A stretch of DNA of 64,000 nucleotides. It comes from Blastococcus sp. CT_GayMR16. GTDB taxonomy: Bacteria; Actinomycetota; Actinomycetes; Mycobacteriales; Geodermatophilaceae. The stretch spans positions 310,001-374,000 of the forward strand of contig NZ_SPQK01000001.1 of assembly GCF_004570875.1 (NCBI RefSeq), in the 5' to 3' direction. The notes beneath the pieces are model-generated. The model was not told where the DNA came from, made no database searches, and worked only from the letters and a program-made list of their open reading frames with translations. Made by a program: the position numbers and the translations under genes. Positions 47,344 through 57,177 of the stretch are shown in pieces (within the stretch, counting starts at the first letter, position 1; every line of letters starts with the position of its first letter).

Positions 47344-48403
47344 GGGCACGCTGCGCCGTCTGGTCGACGAGCCGGCCGGGGTCTCCGACTCCGACCGCGA
47401 GCACGTCGCCTCGTGCGTCGCCTGCCGCCGCGCGCTGGACGACGTCCGCGCGGACGCCCGCGTCGTCGACGCCGCGCTGGCACCGGTGACGACCGGGGTG
47501 GATCTGGACGCGGCCTGGGTGCGACTGACGACGACCGATCCGGCCGAACAGCGGCAGGCGGCTCCGCGCCGCTCGTGGCGGGCGGCGGTGCGCCGTCCGG
47601 CGGTCGCCGCCATCAGCGCGGTCGTGCTGGTCACCGGGGCTGGGGTGGCGGCGGCCAACGACTGGCTGCCGATCTTCCAGACCGAGAGCGTCGACCCGGT
47701 CGAGGTGACCACCGCCGACCTGGTCCAGCTGCCCGATCTCTCCGCGTACGGCGACCTCGAGGTCACCCAGGAGCCGGACACGGTGGAGGTGCCCGACGCG
47801 GCGACCGCGCGCGAGCGGACCGGTCTCGCCGTCCCCGAGGTTGCCGAGCTGCCCGAGGGCGTGAGCGGGGATCCGACCTACCGGGTGGCCGGCACCATCA
47901 GTGCGATCTTCACCTTCTCGGCCGAGACGGCGGCGCAGGCCGCGGCCGCCGAGGGCGAGGACCTGCCGGCCCCGCCCCCCGGGGTGGACGGCAGCTCGCT
48001 CCGGCTGCAGGCCGGTCCCGGCGTGGCGGCCTTCTGGTCGCAGCCCACGGGTGTGCCGACGCTGGTCGTCGCCCGAGTGGGCGCGCCCACGGTGGACGCC
48101 TCGGGCGGCGTCGAGTTCGACACGGTGCGCGACTACCTGCTGTCCCTCCCGGGCCTGCCCCCCGGTCTCGCGGCGCAGCTCCGCGACCTGTCGGACGACG
48201 ACGACGGCACCCTGCCTCTGCCCGTCCCCGCCGAGCTGGTGACCACCTCCGCGGCGGACGTGAACGGCGCGGACGCGACCGTGCTGACGTCCCGGAACGG
48301 GCTCTTCGCCGGCGTGGTCTGGGTCGAGGACGGCGTGATGACCGGCGTGGCCGGGACGCTGAGTGCCGACGAGCTGCTCTCGGTCGCCCGTGGCCTCCGC
48401 TGA
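47327..48403 (+). CDS. Membrane anti-sigma factor-like protein
   Basis: The 358-residue protein has an N-terminal zinc-finger-like ZAS motif (REHVASCVACRRALDD: His-x3-Cys-x2-Cys), one transmembrane segment near residues 90-110 (PAVAAISAVVLVTGAGVAAA) and a large extracytoplasmic domain rich in Asp/Val/Pro. This is the layout of an anti-sigma factor that holds the adjacent ECF sigma factor through its cytoplasmic domain and senses outside signals with the rest. The extracytoplasmic domain has no recognised fold. Its gene overlaps the sigma gene by 17 nt. Confidence 0.82.
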   Translation: MRHPTEGTLRRLVDEPAGVSDSDREHVASCVACRRALDDVRADARVVDAALAPVTTGVDLDAAWVRLTTTDPAEQRQAAPRRSWRAAVRRPAVAAISAVVLVTGAGVAAANDWLPIFQTESVDPVEVTTADLVQLPDLSAYGDLEVTQEPDTVEVPDAATARERTGLAVPEVAELPEGVSGDPTYRVAGTISAIFTFSAETAAQAAAAEGEDLPAPPPGVDGSSLRLQAGPGVAAFWSQPTGVPTLVVARVGAPTVDASGGVEFDTVRDYLLSLPGLPPGLAAQLRDLSDDDDGTLPLPVPAELVTTSAADVNGADATVLTSRNGLFAGVVWVEDGVMTGVAGTLSADELLSVARGLR

Positions 48404-48409
48404 CGCCGC

Positions 48410-48415
48410 TACCGT
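48410..48415 (+). promoter_or_regulatory. Putative -10 box for the ABC transporter genes
   Basis: TACCGT is followed by seven bases and the GTG at 48423. The box lies in the 19-bp gap after the anti-sigma stop codon, so the ABC genes may be transcribed separately, without a leader. Confidence 0.5.
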
Positions 48416-48422
48416 CCGCGGG

Positions 48423-49385
48423 GTGATCCCTGAGACCGAGCTCGCCGGTCTGCCGCCGTCCGCGGCGGTCTGGTGCTCCGGGCTGCGCAAGCGGTACGGG
48501 CGCCAGACCGCCGTCGACGACGTCTCCTTCGCGGTGGCCCGCGGCGAGGTCCTCGGCCTGCTGGGACCGAACGGTGCCGGGAAGACCAGCGTCATCAAGA
48601 TGCTGCTGGGCCTCGTCCGGCCCGACGGCGGGGAGGTGCTGCTGCTGGGTCGGCGGTCCTCCGATCCCCGGTCCCGCCGCGCCGTCGGGTACCTGCCCGA
48701 GCTGTTCCGCTACCAGCCGTGGCTGACCGCGGCCGAGGTGCTGGACCTGCACGTGAAGCTGTCCCGCGTCGACGTCCCGGCCGCCGAACGGCGGGAGTGC
48801 CTGGCGCTCGTCGGACTCGCCGACCGCGCCGGCGACCGGGTCGGCGGGTTCTCCAAGGGCATGCAGCAGCGTCTCGGCCTCGCCGTCGCGCTGGTCGCCC
48901 GCCCGGAGCTGGTCGTGTTGGACGAGCCCACGAGCGCGCTCGACCCGCTGGGCCGGGTCGACGTGCGTGACCTCGTGCTCTCGCTGAAGTCCCGCGGCGT
49001 CGCGGTGCTGCTCAACTCCCACCTCATCGGGGAGGTCGAGCGGGTCTGCGACCGCGTGGTGATCCTCGACAAGGGCCGGGTGGCGGCGTCGGGCACCCTG
49101 GCCGAGCTCCTCGGGCAGCGTGAGGTGCGCCTCCGGCTCGGCACAGCCGACGGCCGCGCGGAGGACCGGCTGCGCGCGGCCGGCGCGCTGACGCGCAGCG
49201 GTGACTGGTTCACCGTCCAACTGGACGCGGACGACGACGGCGTCACCGTGCCCGACCTGGTGCGGGACCTGGTCGGCCTCGGCGTCCGCGTGCACGCCGT
49301 CGAGCCCGTGCGGATCAGCCTCGAGGAGCGCCTGCTCGCCGTCCTGCGTCATGAAGAGCCCAGCCACCAGGAGGTCGGGCGATGA
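48423..49385 (+). CDS. ABC transporter ATP-binding protein
   Basis: The 320-residue ATPase has Walker A GPNGAGKTS near residue 55, the Q loop in GYLPELFRYQPW, the signature FSKGMQQRLGLAVAL, Walker B LVVLDEPTSALDPLG and the H loop LLNSHLIGE. It has an extra C-terminal domain of about 95 residues (REVRLRLGTADGRAEDRLR; LVRDLVGLGVRVHAVEPV), as in the CcmA/NatA type exporters. With the permease encoded next it forms an ABC-2 type exporter; the substrate is unknown. The stop overlaps the permease start as ATGA. Confidence 0.9.
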   Translation: MIPETELAGLPPSAAVWCSGLRKRYGRQTAVDDVSFAVARGEVLGLLGPNGAGKTSVIKMLLGLVRPDGGEVLLLGRRSSDPRSRRAVGYLPELFRYQPWLTAAEVLDLHVKLSRVDVPAAERRECLALVGLADRAGDRVGGFSKGMQQRLGLAVALVARPELVVLDEPTSALDPLGRVDVRDLVLSLKSRGVAVLLNSHLIGEVERVCDRVVILDKGRVAASGTLAELLGQREVRLRLGTADGRAEDRLRAAGALTRSGDWFTVQLDADDDGVTVPDLVRDLVGLGVRVHAVEPVRISLEERLLAVLRHEEPSHQEVGR

Positions 49386-50230
49386 CTGCGCTGACCGTCG
49401 CCGGGCTCACGCTGCGGGAGGCCGCCCGCCGTCGGGTGGTGTGGGCACTGCTGGTGCTGACGGTGGTGCTGCTCGCGCTCAGCGGCTGGGGCTTCTCGAA
49501 GCTCGTGGGCCTGGACACCGACCTGGGCACCATGACCAGCGGTGAGGCCCGCCTCGTCGCCTCGCTGCTGCTCAACCTGATCATGTTCGGGTTCAGCCTC
49601 ATCGCCGCGATCGGCACGGCGTTCCTCGCGGGCCCCACGGTGGCCGGCGAGGTGGAGTCGGGGCAGGCGCTGTCGATCCTCGCCCGCCCGGTCCGCCGCT
49701 CGTCGGTCCTGTTCGGCAAATGGCTCGGTCTCGTCGCATTTGGCTGCGGCTACGTGGTCCTGGCCGGCCTCGCGCAGATCCTCGTCGTCCGTACGGTCGT
49801 CGGCTACTGGCCGCCGGCCCCCGCGAGGGGACTGGCGCTGCTCGCGGCCGAGACGATCGTGCTGCTGACGCTGGCCCTCCTGCTGTCCAGCGTCGTCTCG
49901 ACGATGGCCTCGGGCATCATCGCGGTCGGGCTCTTCGGGGCCACCTGGGTCGCGGGCGTGGTCGGTGGCATCGGCGGGGCCCTGGGCAACGAGGGCGTCG
50001 AGCGCGTGGGCACCGTGTCGCGGGTCATCCTCCCGACCGACGGGCTGTGGCGCGGGGCCATGAACGCCTTCCAGGACCCGATCGCACTCGTCCAGATGGG
50101 ACCCGGTGAGGGCGGGTTCCCGTTCCTGAGCGAGTCCCCGCTGACGCTCGCCTACCTGGCGTGGGCCGTGCTCTGGATCGCCGTGGTCTGGGGTCTGACG
50201 GCCGTGTCATTCCAGCGCCGCGACGTCTGA
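49382..50230 (+). CDS. ABC-2 type transporter permease
   Basis: The 282-residue membrane protein has about six hydrophobic segments, beginning VVWALLVLTVVLLALSGWGF and including LNLIMFGFSLIAAIGTAFLA, ETIVLLTLALLLSSVVSTMA and AYLAWAVLWIAVVWGLTAVS. A cytoplasmic loop GEVESGQALSILARPVRRSS follows the second helix, typical of ABC-2 permeases. It overlaps the ATPase gene by 4 nt and should form an exporter with it. The substrate is unknown. Confidence 0.87.
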   Translation: MTALTVAGLTLREAARRRVVWALLVLTVVLLALSGWGFSKLVGLDTDLGTMTSGEARLVASLLLNLIMFGFSLIAAIGTAFLAGPTVAGEVESGQALSILARPVRRSSVLFGKWLGLVAFGCGYVVLAGLAQILVVRTVVGYWPPAPARGLALLAAETIVLLTLALLLSSVVSTMASGIIAVGLFGATWVAGVVGGIGGALGNEGVERVGTVSRVILPTDGLWRGAMNAFQDPIALVQMGPGEGGFPFLSESPLTLAYLAWAVLWIAVVWGLTAVSFQRRDV

Positions 50231-50307
50231 AAGAGGACGGGGCCGATGAGTCCCACCGTCCTTCCCGGTCTGTCCTTCGAACCCGAGTGCACCAGAGGAG
50301 AGCCACC

Positions 50308-50892
50308 ATGCCCGCGACCTACACCTTCGACGTCTTCTGCAGCCTCGACGGCTTCGGCTCCTACGGCGAGGGTGGCGACTGGGGCGGCTACTGGGGCAAG
50401 CAGGGCCCGGAGTTCCTCGCCCGCCGCCTCGCCCAGTACGAGGAGGAACAGCGACTCGTCCTCGGGGCCACCACCTTCCGTGAGTTCCTGCACTTCCTGG
50501 GCCCTGCGTCGGCGGGGTCGGACGTCGACGACCCCATCAACACCCGGATGAAGAACATGCCGACGACCGTGGTGTCGACGACCCTCGAGGGACCCCTCGA
50601 CTGGCCCGATGCGACGCTCGTGAACGGAGACGCCGTCGACGTCGTCGCCCGGCTGAAGGAGGAGTCCGAGCTGCCGTTGCGCTCGCACGGCAGCCTGGCG
50701 ATGAACCGGGCACTGATGGCGGCCGGCCTGGTCGACCGCCTCCAGGTGACGATCTTCCCGGTGATCACCGGCCGGACCGGTGCGGATCCGATCTTCGGTG
50801 GTGCGGCCGACTTCGACCTCGAGCTCATCGAGAGCCGGACGCTCGACGGACGCACGCAGGAGCTCGTCTACCGGCCCACCCTGCACGGCTGA
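50308..50892 (+). CDS. Dihydrofolate reductase-fold (RibD C-terminal) family protein
   Basis: The 194-residue protein has the RibD C-terminal/dihydrofolate reductase fold: [20 protein letters not shown] at the start, [58 protein letters not shown] and the [16 protein letters not shown] end. The family uses NADPH for reductions; exact substrates are unknown, and true DHFR motifs for folate binding are not present. AGGAG lies seven bases before the ATG. It stands alone between the ABC permease and FO synthase genes. Confidence 0.85.
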   Translation: MPATYTFDVFCSLDGFGSYGEGGDWGGYWGKQGPEFLARRLAQYEEEQRLVLGATTFREFLHFLGPASAGSDVDDPINTRMKNMPTTVVSTTLEGPLDWPDATLVNGDAVDVVARLKEESELPLRSHGSLAMNRALMAAGLVDRLQVTIFPVITGRTGADPIFGGAADFDLELIESRTLDGRTQELVYRPTLHG

Positions 50893-50931
50893 GCGAAAGC
50901 CCCGCCCGGCGTCGCGGCGTCCAGGGGCGAC

Positions 50932-50937
50932 TAGCGT
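50932..50937 (+). promoter_or_regulatory. Putative -10 box for fbiC
   Basis: TAGCGT is followed by seven bases and the GTG at 50945. No ribosome-binding site is present, so the fbiC message may be leaderless. Confidence 0.5.
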
Positions 50938-50944
50938 CCTGATC

Positions 50945-53551
50945 GTGACTGCCCTGTCCGGACCTCCCACCGAGTCCGCGCTGCGTCGCGCGCTCACCCG
51001 CGCCGAGCGCGGCGTGACCCTCGACGCCGTCGAGGCGGAGACGCTGCTGCATGCCCGCGGGCTGGGCGACGGCGCGCCGCTGGACCGGCTGCTGACCGCG
51101 GCCGAACGGGTCCGCGACGCCGGGTTGGCCTCGGCCGGCCGGCCCGGCGTGGTCACCTACAGCCGCAAGGTGTTCATCCCGCTCACCCACCTGTGCCGCG
51201 ACCGCTGCCACTACTGCACGTTCGTGACGACGCCGGGCCAGCTCCGCGCCCAGGGCAAGGCCCCGTTCCTGTCGCCGGACGAGGTGCTCGACATCGCCCG
51301 TGCCGGCGCCGCGATGGGCTGCAAGGAGGCGCTGTTCACCCTCGGCGACCGGCCCGAGGACCGCTGGCCGGTCGCCGCGTCCTGGCTGGAGGCGCACGGG
51401 TTCGACTCGACCCTGGGCTACCTGCGGGCGATGGCGATCCGGGTGCTGGAGGAGACCGGGCTGCTCCCCCACCTCAACCCCGGCGTGCTGACCTGGGAGG
51501 AGATCCAGCGGCTCAAGCCGGTCTCGGCCTCCATGGGGATGATGCTGGAGACGACGGCGACGCGGCTGTGGTCCGAGCCCGGCGGCCCGCACTACGGCTC
51601 TCCCGACAAGGAGCCCACCGTCCGGCTGCGCGTGCTGGAGGACGCCGGGCGCTCCGCGGTTCCCTTCACCACCGGCGTACTGCTCGGTATCGGCGAGAAC
51701 TACGCCGAGCGAGTGGACGCGATCGGTGAGATCCGGGCGTCCGCGCAGCGGCACGGGCACGTGCAGGAGGTCATCGTCCAGAACTTCCGGGCCAAGCCCC
51801 GGACGGCGATGCAGGCACACGACGACCTCGAGCTGCAGGAGTACGCGGCCGCGGTCGCCGTCACCCGGCTGCTGCTCGGCCCGAAGGCGCGGGTGCAGGC
51901 ACCGCCGAACCTGTCGGACTCCACCGAGCTCGGGCTGCTGCTGCGCGCCGGCGTCGACGACTGGGGCGGCGTCTCCCCCCTCACCCCGGATCACGTGAAC
52001 CCCGAACGGCCGTGGCCGAACATCGACAAGCTGGCGGCGCTCTCAGCCGAGGCCGGATTCACGCTGCGGGAGCGCCTGGCCGCCCAGCCGGGCTACGTGG
52101 TGCAGCCCGAGCCGTGGCTGGACCCGCGCGTCCGCCCGCACGTGTTCGCCCTGGCCGGACCCGACGGGCTCGCCGTCGAGGGCCGCATCCCGGCCGGGCT
52201 GCCGTGGCAGGAGCCCGACGAGTCGTGGACGTCGTCCGGGCGGGTCGACCTGCACGTGGAGGTCGACACCGTCGGGCGGTCCGCCGACCGGCGCAGCGAC
52301 TTCGACGCGGTCTACGGCGACTGGTCGGAGCTGCGCGAGCGCACCGTGGCCGCTCGGGACGGCCACACCACGGCGCTGGTCGCGGGCGACCGCGAGGTGC
52401 TGGCCGCACTGCTGCACGCCGAGCAGGACCCGGCCGGGCTGTCCGACGCCGAGTACCTGGCGCTGCTCGGCGCCGACGGTACGGACCTCGAGAACCTGTG
52501 CGCACTCGCCGACGCCGTCCGCGCCGACGTCAACGGCGACGACGTCACCTACGTCGTGAACCGCAACATCAACTTCACCAACGTCTGTTACACCGGCTGC
52601 CGCTTCTGCGCGTTCGCCCAGCGGCGCACCGACGTAGACGCTTACACACTGTCGATGGCCCAGGTCGGTGACCGGGTCGACGAGGCCTGGGCCGCCGGGG
52701 CGACCGAGATCTGCATGCAGGGCGGCATCCACCCCGACCTGCCCGGGACGGCGTACTTCGACCTGGCCCGCGAGGTGAAGAAGCGGCAGCCCGGCATCCA
52801 CCTGCACGCGTTCTCGCCCATGGAGATCGTGAACGGCGCGGCGCGGACGGGCTTGTCGTTCGAGGACTTCCTGACCGCCGCCAAGGAGGCCGGGCTGGAC
52901 TCGGTGCCGGGCACGGCGGCGGAGATCCTCGACGACGACGTCCGCTGGGTGCTGACCAAGGGGAAGCTGCCGACTGCGTCCTGGCTGGAGATCGTGACGA
53001 CCGCGCACCGCGTGGGCCTGCCGACGACCTCGACGATGATGTACGGCCACGTCGACACCCCGGCGCACTGGGTCGGGCACCTGCGCACGCTGGCCGCCGT
53101 CCAGGACGAGACCGGTGGCTTCACCGAGTTCGTGCTGCTGCCGTTCGTGCACCACAACTCACCGATCTACCTGGCCGGCGTCGCCCGCCCGGGCCCGACG
53201 GTGCGCGAGAACCGGGCGGTGCACGCCGTCGCCCGGCTGCTGCTGCACGGCCGGATCTCCAACATCCAGACGTCGTGGGTGAAGCTGGCCGACGCCGGAA
53301 CCAAGGCGGTGCTGCAGGGCGGGGCCAACGACCTCGGCGGCACGCTGATGGAGGAGACAATCAGCCGCATGGCCGGCAGCGAGAACGGCTCGCTGAAGAC
53401 CATCGCCGAGCTGGAGGCGATGGCCGCGGCGATCGGCCGCCCGGCCCGTCAGCGGACGACGGAGTACGGCACGCCGTCAGCCGAGCGCATGGCGACCGCC
53501 CGCACCGACGAGGGCCGCGCCCGGCTCACCCTGTCGATCACGCCGCGCTGA
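50945..53551 (+). CDS. fbiC: FO synthase FbiC (fused CofG/CofH, F420 biosynthesis)
   Basis: The 868-residue protein makes FO (7,8-didemethyl-8-hydroxy-5-deazariboflavin), the deazaflavin part of coenzyme F420, from tyrosine and a riboflavin precursor. It is a fusion of two radical-SAM domains, as in other actinobacteria. The CofG-like half has Cys84, Cys88 and Cys91 (CRDRCHYC), and the CofH-like half has Cys548, Cys552 and Cys555 (CYTGCRFC), each binding a 4Fe-4S cluster and S-adenosylmethionine. Other segments include [12 protein letters not shown] and [19 protein letters not shown]. The GTG start appears leaderless. It overlaps the convergent MFS gene by 14 bp. Confidence 0.96.
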   Translation: MTALSGPPTESALRRALTRAERGVTLDAVEAETLLHARGLGDGAPLDRLLTAAERVRDAGLASAGRPGVVTYSRKVFIPLTHLCRDRCHYCTFVTTPGQLRAQGKAPFLSPDEVLDIARAGAAMGCKEALFTLGDRPEDRWPVAASWLEAHGFDSTLGYLRAMAIRVLEETGLLPHLNPGVLTWEEIQRLKPVSASMGMMLETTATRLWSEPGGPHYGSPDKEPTVRLRVLEDAGRSAVPFTTGVLLGIGENYAERVDAIGEIRASAQRHGHVQEVIVQNFRAKPRTAMQAHDDLELQEYAAAVAVTRLLLGPKARVQAPPNLSDSTELGLLLRAGVDDWGGVSPLTPDHVNPERPWPNIDKLAALSAEAGFTLRERLAAQPGYVVQPEPWLDPRVRPHVFALAGPDGLAVEGRIPAGLPWQEPDESWTSSGRVDLHVEVDTVGRSADRRSDFDAVYGDWSELRERTVAARDGHTTALVAGDREVLAALLHAEQDPAGLSDAEYLALLGADGTDLENLCALADAVRADVNGDDVTYVVNRNINFTNVCYTGCRFCAFAQRRTDVDAYTLSMAQVGDRVDEAWAAGATEICMQGGIHPDLPGTAYFDLAREVKKRQPGIHLHAFSPMEIVNGAARTGLSFEDFLTAAKEAGLDSVPGTAAEILDDDVRWVLTKGKLPTASWLEIVTTAHRVGLPTTSTMMYGHVDTPAHWVGHLRTLAAVQDETGGFTEFVLLPFVHHNSPIYLAGVARPGPTVRENRAVHAVARLLLHGRISNIQTSWVKLADAGTKAVLQGGANDLGGTLMEETISRMAGSENGSLKTIAELEAMAAAIGRPARQRTTEYGTPSAERMATARTDEGRARLTLSITPR

Positions 53552-54806
53552 GCGCCTGCTCCCGGACAGTCCGCGGGCTCTCGGGGAAGTCGCGGGCCCG
53601 CTTGGCCGGGCCGATCAGCAGGGCCAGCGGTGCGAGCGCGACGCAGACGACCATGATCCACATCGTCGGCCGCAGGCCGAGGCCGGTGCCGAGCGCCCCG
53701 CCGAGCAGCGCGCCGAGCGGGATGGTGCCGTAGTTCAGGAATTGCATGCCCACGACCACGCGGCCCAGCAGCGGCCGGGGCGTGTACGTCTGACGGAAGC
53801 TGCCCTTGATCACATTGCCGGCCACCACGGCGGCCCCGATGCCGAATCCGCCCAGGACGACCAGCAGCAGGCGGGGACCCGGCGCCCCCAGCGGGATGAG
53901 CAGGGCGAACGGGCCGGCGGCGAAGTTGGCGGCGATCATCCCGCGGGCGCTGCCGAGACGTCGGGCAACGGTGGTCGCGACGGCGGCGCCGAGCAGGCCA
54001 CCGGCGCTCATCCCGGCCACGAGCAGGCCGACGGTGGCCGCGGTGACGCTCAGCTCCCGGACGAGGAACACGACCAGGATCGACTGGTAGCCGGTCAGCG
54101 CGAGGTTGCTCAGGGCGCCGTAGCCGGCGAGCACCCGCAGGTAGGGATCCCCGCCGAGGAACCGCAGTCCCTCGGTGATCTGCCGGCGCAGGCCCCCGGC
54201 GTCCTCGGCCGCGGGTTCGGCGCGTTCGGGACTGCGGATCCGCCACAGCGAGACGGCGGAGACCGCGAAGCTGAGCGCGTCGACCAATAGCCCCGCGACC
54301 GCACCCACGGCCTGGGTCACCAGCCCGGCGATACCCGGCCCGGCCACCTGGGCTGCGGCCTCGCTCCCCTGGAGCTTGGCGTTGGCCTCGGGGATGGAGC
54401 CCGCGTCGACGATGCCGGGCAGGTACACCTGATAGGCCGTCTGGAAGAACACGGCGGCGGTGCCCAGGAGGAGTTCGACGCCCAGCAGATGGGCGAACGT
54501 GAGTCCGCCGGCCCACGCCGCCGCCGGCACGCTGAGCAGGAGGGCCAGCGAGACGCCGTCGCAGACCAGCATCAACGGACGGCGCGACAGTCGGTCCACC
54601 CACGCGCCCGCCGGGAGTCCGATCACGAGCCACGGCAGCCAGCCGGCCGCCGTCAGCAGGGCCACCTGGAACGTGCTGACGTCCAGGGTGAGGACGGCGA
54701 CCAGCGGCACGGCCAGCCGGGTGACGTTGGTGCCGAGCGCGCTGGTGGTCTCCCCGATCCAGAGCATCCGGAAGTCGTGGTCGCGGAACAGCCCAGCGCT
54801 GGTCAC
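53538..54806 (-). CDS. MFS transporter
   Basis: The 422-residue protein has about 12 hydrophobic segments. It begins [20 protein letters not shown], and has the MFS motif A-like [18 protein letters not shown] and a second-half [17 protein letters not shown] loop. It belongs to the EntS-like exporters of drugs or siderophores. Its GTG start overlaps the stop of the HTH regulator as GTGA, so it is under control of that regulator's promoter and operator. The substrate is unknown; efflux controlled by a small-molecule-sensing repressor is the simplest reading. Confidence 0.88.
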   Translation of the reverse strand: MTSAGLFRDHDFRMLWIGETTSALGTNVTRLAVPLVAVLTLDVSTFQVALLTAAGWLPWLVIGLPAGAWVDRLSRRPLMLVCDGVSLALLLSVPAAAWAGGLTFAHLLGVELLLGTAAVFFQTAYQVYLPGIVDAGSIPEANAKLQGSEAAAQVAGPGIAGLVTQAVGAVAGLLVDALSFAVSAVSLWRIRSPERAEPAAEDAGGLRRQITEGLRFLGGDPYLRVLAGYGALSNLALTGYQSILVVFLVRELSVTAATVGLLVAGMSAGGLLGAAVATTVARRLGSARGMIAANFAAGPFALLIPLGAPGPRLLLVVLGGFGIGAAVVAGNVIKGSFRQTYTPRPLLGRVVVGMQFLNYGTIPLGALLGGALGTGLGLRPTMWIMVVCVALAPLALLIGPAKRARDFPESPRTVREQALSAA

Positions 54807-55381
54807 GGCCGCGCGGGGATGCCGTAGGCGAAGGCCAGCACCGGCTCGCGCTGCTGGCCGTCGTCCGGCAGTTCCCGCTCGCTCCACGCGGCGAACAGGT
54901 CGATGACCTGGCGGTTGAGCTCCGCGAGCTCACCCGGCGTCAGGTGCAGCCACTTGTCGGTGCTGAACGAGACCTCGCGCCAGGGCTCGCGCTCCTCGTC
55001 GCCGGCGGCGAACCAGGTGCGTGCGTGGCCCGCGTGCCGGTCGAGGCTCAGCGACTGGGCGGCCTGAGCGACGGCCTCCGCGGCCGGGTCGCCGGTGAAG
55101 TCCTCGGGCGACCACCGCAGCGAGGGTGAGACCAGCCGCCACCAGCGCTCGCGCCGGTCCCGGGCGAGCTCCGGAGCCTCCTCGACCAGGCCCGCGTCGG
55201 CCAGCACGCGGACGTGGTGGCTGACGTTGGCGACGCGCTGGTCAGTGCGTTCGGCGAGGGCGCTGGCGGTCGAGGGGCCGTCGACCTTCAGGACGTCGAT
55301 GAGCCGCCAGCGCAGCGGATGCGCCATCGCCGCGAGCACCTTCGCGTCGGTGACCTGACGGACCTCGCGTTCAGTGGCCAT
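54803..55381 (-). CDS. ArsR-type winged-helix transcriptional regulator
   Basis: The 192-residue protein has an N-terminal ArsR-type winged helix (LAAMAHPLRWRLIDVLKVDG, ASALAERTDQRVANVSHHVR, VLADAGLVEEA) followed by a longer C-terminal domain (WRLVSPSLRWSPEDFTG; TDKWLHLTPGELAELNRQVI) that may bind a ligand. The ArsR metal cysteines are absent. A perfect 26-bp palindrome lies 12 bp upstream of the ATG, and the MFS gene overlaps its stop. It should repress its own operon. The ATG at 55381 has no strong ribosome-binding site in view. Confidence 0.87.
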   Translation of the reverse strand: MATEREVRQVTDAKVLAAMAHPLRWRLIDVLKVDGPSTASALAERTDQRVANVSHHVRVLADAGLVEEAPELARDRRERWWRLVSPSLRWSPEDFTGDPAAEAVAQAAQSLSLDRHAGHARTWFAAGDEEREPWREVSFSTDKWLHLTPGELAELNRQVIDLFAAWSERELPDDGQQREPVLAFAYGIPARP

Positions 55382-55392
55382 GCCCCCATCAT

Positions 55393-55418
55393 GGTTGCGC
55401 AAGAGCTGTTGCGCAACC
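55393..55418. promoter_or_regulatory. Perfect palindromic operator upstream of the ArsR-type gene
   Basis: GGTTGCGCAA (55393-55402) and TTGCGCAACC (55409-55418) are perfect 10-bp inverted repeats separated by GAGCTG. The site lies between the hydrolase stop and the regulator start, near the expected promoter, and is the best candidate for the binding site of the regulator. Confidence 0.7.
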
Positions 55419-55436
55419 GTTCTTGCACATCTCTCC

Positions 55437-56252
55437 TCACATCCGATCCGCGAGCTCGACGAGGGCACTCACCACGGCGTCGCCGTCGAGCAGGACGGCA
55501 TCGTTGTGGTCGGCACCCGCCACCTCCACCGCCCGGCAGAGCGCTCCCGCCGCCTCGGCGACCCTGCGGCTCTGCTGGGGCGGCACGATCGAGTCGCGAC
55601 TGCCGTAGACGACGGTCGTCGGAACCCGGATCCCGGCGATTTGCTCGAGCACGGGATACCGGTCCCGCAGCAGCGCCCGCACCGGCAGGAACGGGTAGTG
55701 GACGGCGCCGACCGACGCCAGATCGACGAATGGTGAACGCAGGACCAGACCGGCCGGCGGGTGCTCGGTCGCGAGTTCGGTGACGACGGCCGAACCCAGG
55801 CTCTCGCCGAAGTACACGAGCCGGTCGGCGCGCACGCCGGCGTCCTCCAGCAGGAAGCTGCGCGCAGCCCGGACGTCGAGCGCGAGCCCCGCCTCGCTCG
55901 GGCTGCCGGGATTGCCTGCGTAGCCGCGATAGTCGAAGAGCAGGACCGAGAGCCCCGCCTCCCCCAGCCGCTGCGCCAGCGGGGCGCGCATTCCGCGGTG
56001 GCCACCGTTGCCGTTCGCCACCAGCACGGCGGGTGCGTCGGGCGACGGACCGGGCAGGTACCAGGCCGCCAGTTCGAGGCCGTCCGCCGTCCGCAGCAGG
56101 ACGTCCTCGGCGCCCGGCAGCACCGCAGCAGCCGGTGCGCCCGGACCGGCGTCCGGCAGGTAGATCAGCTTCCGTTGCAACCCCCACAGCAGACCCACGA
56201 GGACAGCGAACAGCACGACGACGACGCCCGTCGCGAGCAGGGCCCGGCGCAC
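55437..56252 (-). CDS. Alpha/beta hydrolase (membrane-anchored, BEM46/YfhR-like)
   Basis: The 271-residue protein has one N-terminal transmembrane helix (RRALLATGVVVVLFAVLVGL) and an alpha/beta-hydrolase domain. Motifs are VLVANGNGGHRGMRAPL, LFDYRGYAGNPGSPSE, the nucleophile elbow VYFGESLGSAV with Ser, VVYGSRDSIVPPQQS with the Asp, and VAGADHNDAVL with the His. This is the arrangement of the Bem46/YfhR family of serine hydrolases at the membrane. The substrate is unknown. The GTG at 56252 lies 11 bp after the stop of the formate transporter gene, so the two may be cotranscribed. Confidence 0.86.
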   Translation of the reverse strand: MRRALLATGVVVVLFAVLVGLLWGLQRKLIYLPDAGPGAPAAAVLPGAEDVLLRTADGLELAAWYLPGPSPDAPAVLVANGNGGHRGMRAPLAQRLGEAGLSVLLFDYRGYAGNPGSPSEAGLALDVRAARSFLLEDAGVRADRLVYFGESLGSAVVTELATEHPPAGLVLRSPFVDLASVGAVHYPFLPVRALLRDRYPVLEQIAGIRVPTTVVYGSRDSIVPPQQSRRVAEAAGALCRAVEVAGADHNDAVLLDGDAVVSALVELADRM

Positions 56253-56263
56253 AGCGACCGGGC

Positions 56264-57106
56264 TCAGGCGCGTTCGGCCGGTTCCTCCGCGGCGGTGGCC
56301 TTGTCCGGCTGGTCCTTGAGGAACAGGTACCAGTAGGACGTCGACACGAAGAGAACCGCGCCGACCAGGTTGCCCACGCCGGCGAGCAGCCAGTTGTACA
56401 GCGCGTCGCCCCAGCCGATGTCGGGCACGCCGGCCCAGATGGCTGCCGGGATGAAGAACATGTTGGCCACGACGTGGTCGAAGCCCATCGCCACGAACGC
56501 CATCACCGGGAAGAAGATCGCCAGGACCTTCCCGGACACCGACTTCGACGCCAGCGACATCCACACCGCCAGGCAGACCAGCCAGTTGCAGCCCACCCCG
56601 CGCAGGAATGTCTCCCACGCGGTGTGCCCGGTCTTTCCCTCCGCGATCGAGGCGAGCCGCTCGTACGTGAGCAGCGCGCTGCCCTCCGAGCCGGAATCCC
56701 CGATGACCTTGGTCTGCACGGCGAGGAAGAACGCCACGAACAGGGCCCCCACCAGATTGCCCAGCAGCACGAGCGTGAGGTTCTTGGCGACGTCGCCGGC
56801 GCTGATCTTGCCGCGCATGGCGCTGAGCGGGACCAGCATCATGTTCCCGGTCGCGAGGTCGGAGCCGGCGATCAGGACCAGGACCAGCCCGAGGGTGAAC
56901 GCCGCGCCCATGAACAGGGTGGGCAGTGTTCCCCAGGTCCCGGGGTCCAGGCCCGAGGAGACCGTGATCGCGACCAGTGCGCCGAAGGAGATGTACGCCC
57001 CGGCGAGGAAGGCGCTGACCAGCACCCGGTCCCAGGTGCGGTGCACCTTCTTCGCCCCGGTCTCGGCGGCGACCTGGGCCATCTCCTGTGGTTCGCGCGC
57101 GGACAT
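56264..57106 (-). CDS. Formate/nitrite transporter (FNT) family protein
   Basis: The 280-residue membrane protein has six hydrophobic segments and FNT signatures: ISFGALVAITVSSGLDPG, the GSDLATGNMMLVPLSA stretch (usually GAELFTGN), GNLVGALFVAFFL, the conserved GVGCNWLVCLAVWMSL and the channel-gating His in MGFDHVVANMFFIP. It moves formate, nitrite or related small anions across the membrane. The specificity cannot be set; no formate or nitrite enzymes are near. The start is ATG at 57106. Confidence 0.9.
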   Translation of the reverse strand: MSAREPQEMAQVAAETGAKKVHRTWDRVLVSAFLAGAYISFGALVAITVSSGLDPGTWGTLPTLFMGAAFTLGLVLVLIAGSDLATGNMMLVPLSAMRGKISAGDVAKNLTLVLLGNLVGALFVAFFLAVQTKVIGDSGSEGSALLTYERLASIAEGKTGHTAWETFLRGVGCNWLVCLAVWMSLASKSVSGKVLAIFFPVMAFVAMGFDHVVANMFFIPAAIWAGVPDIGWGDALYNWLLAGVGNLVGAVLFVSTSYWYLFLKDQPDKATAAEEPAERA

Positions 57107-57177
57107 CAGCGCCTCCCGAGGGTCGATGCCGGAAGTATGGGCGGCACGGTGCGGGATGCGCTTCTCGGAGGTGCCCA

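Noticed and set aside
45527-48598. Minus-strand 1023-residue frame across the dioxygenase, sigma and anti-sigma genes
   Set aside because: It crosses several good genes in another frame and has no domain; it is a high-GC artefact.
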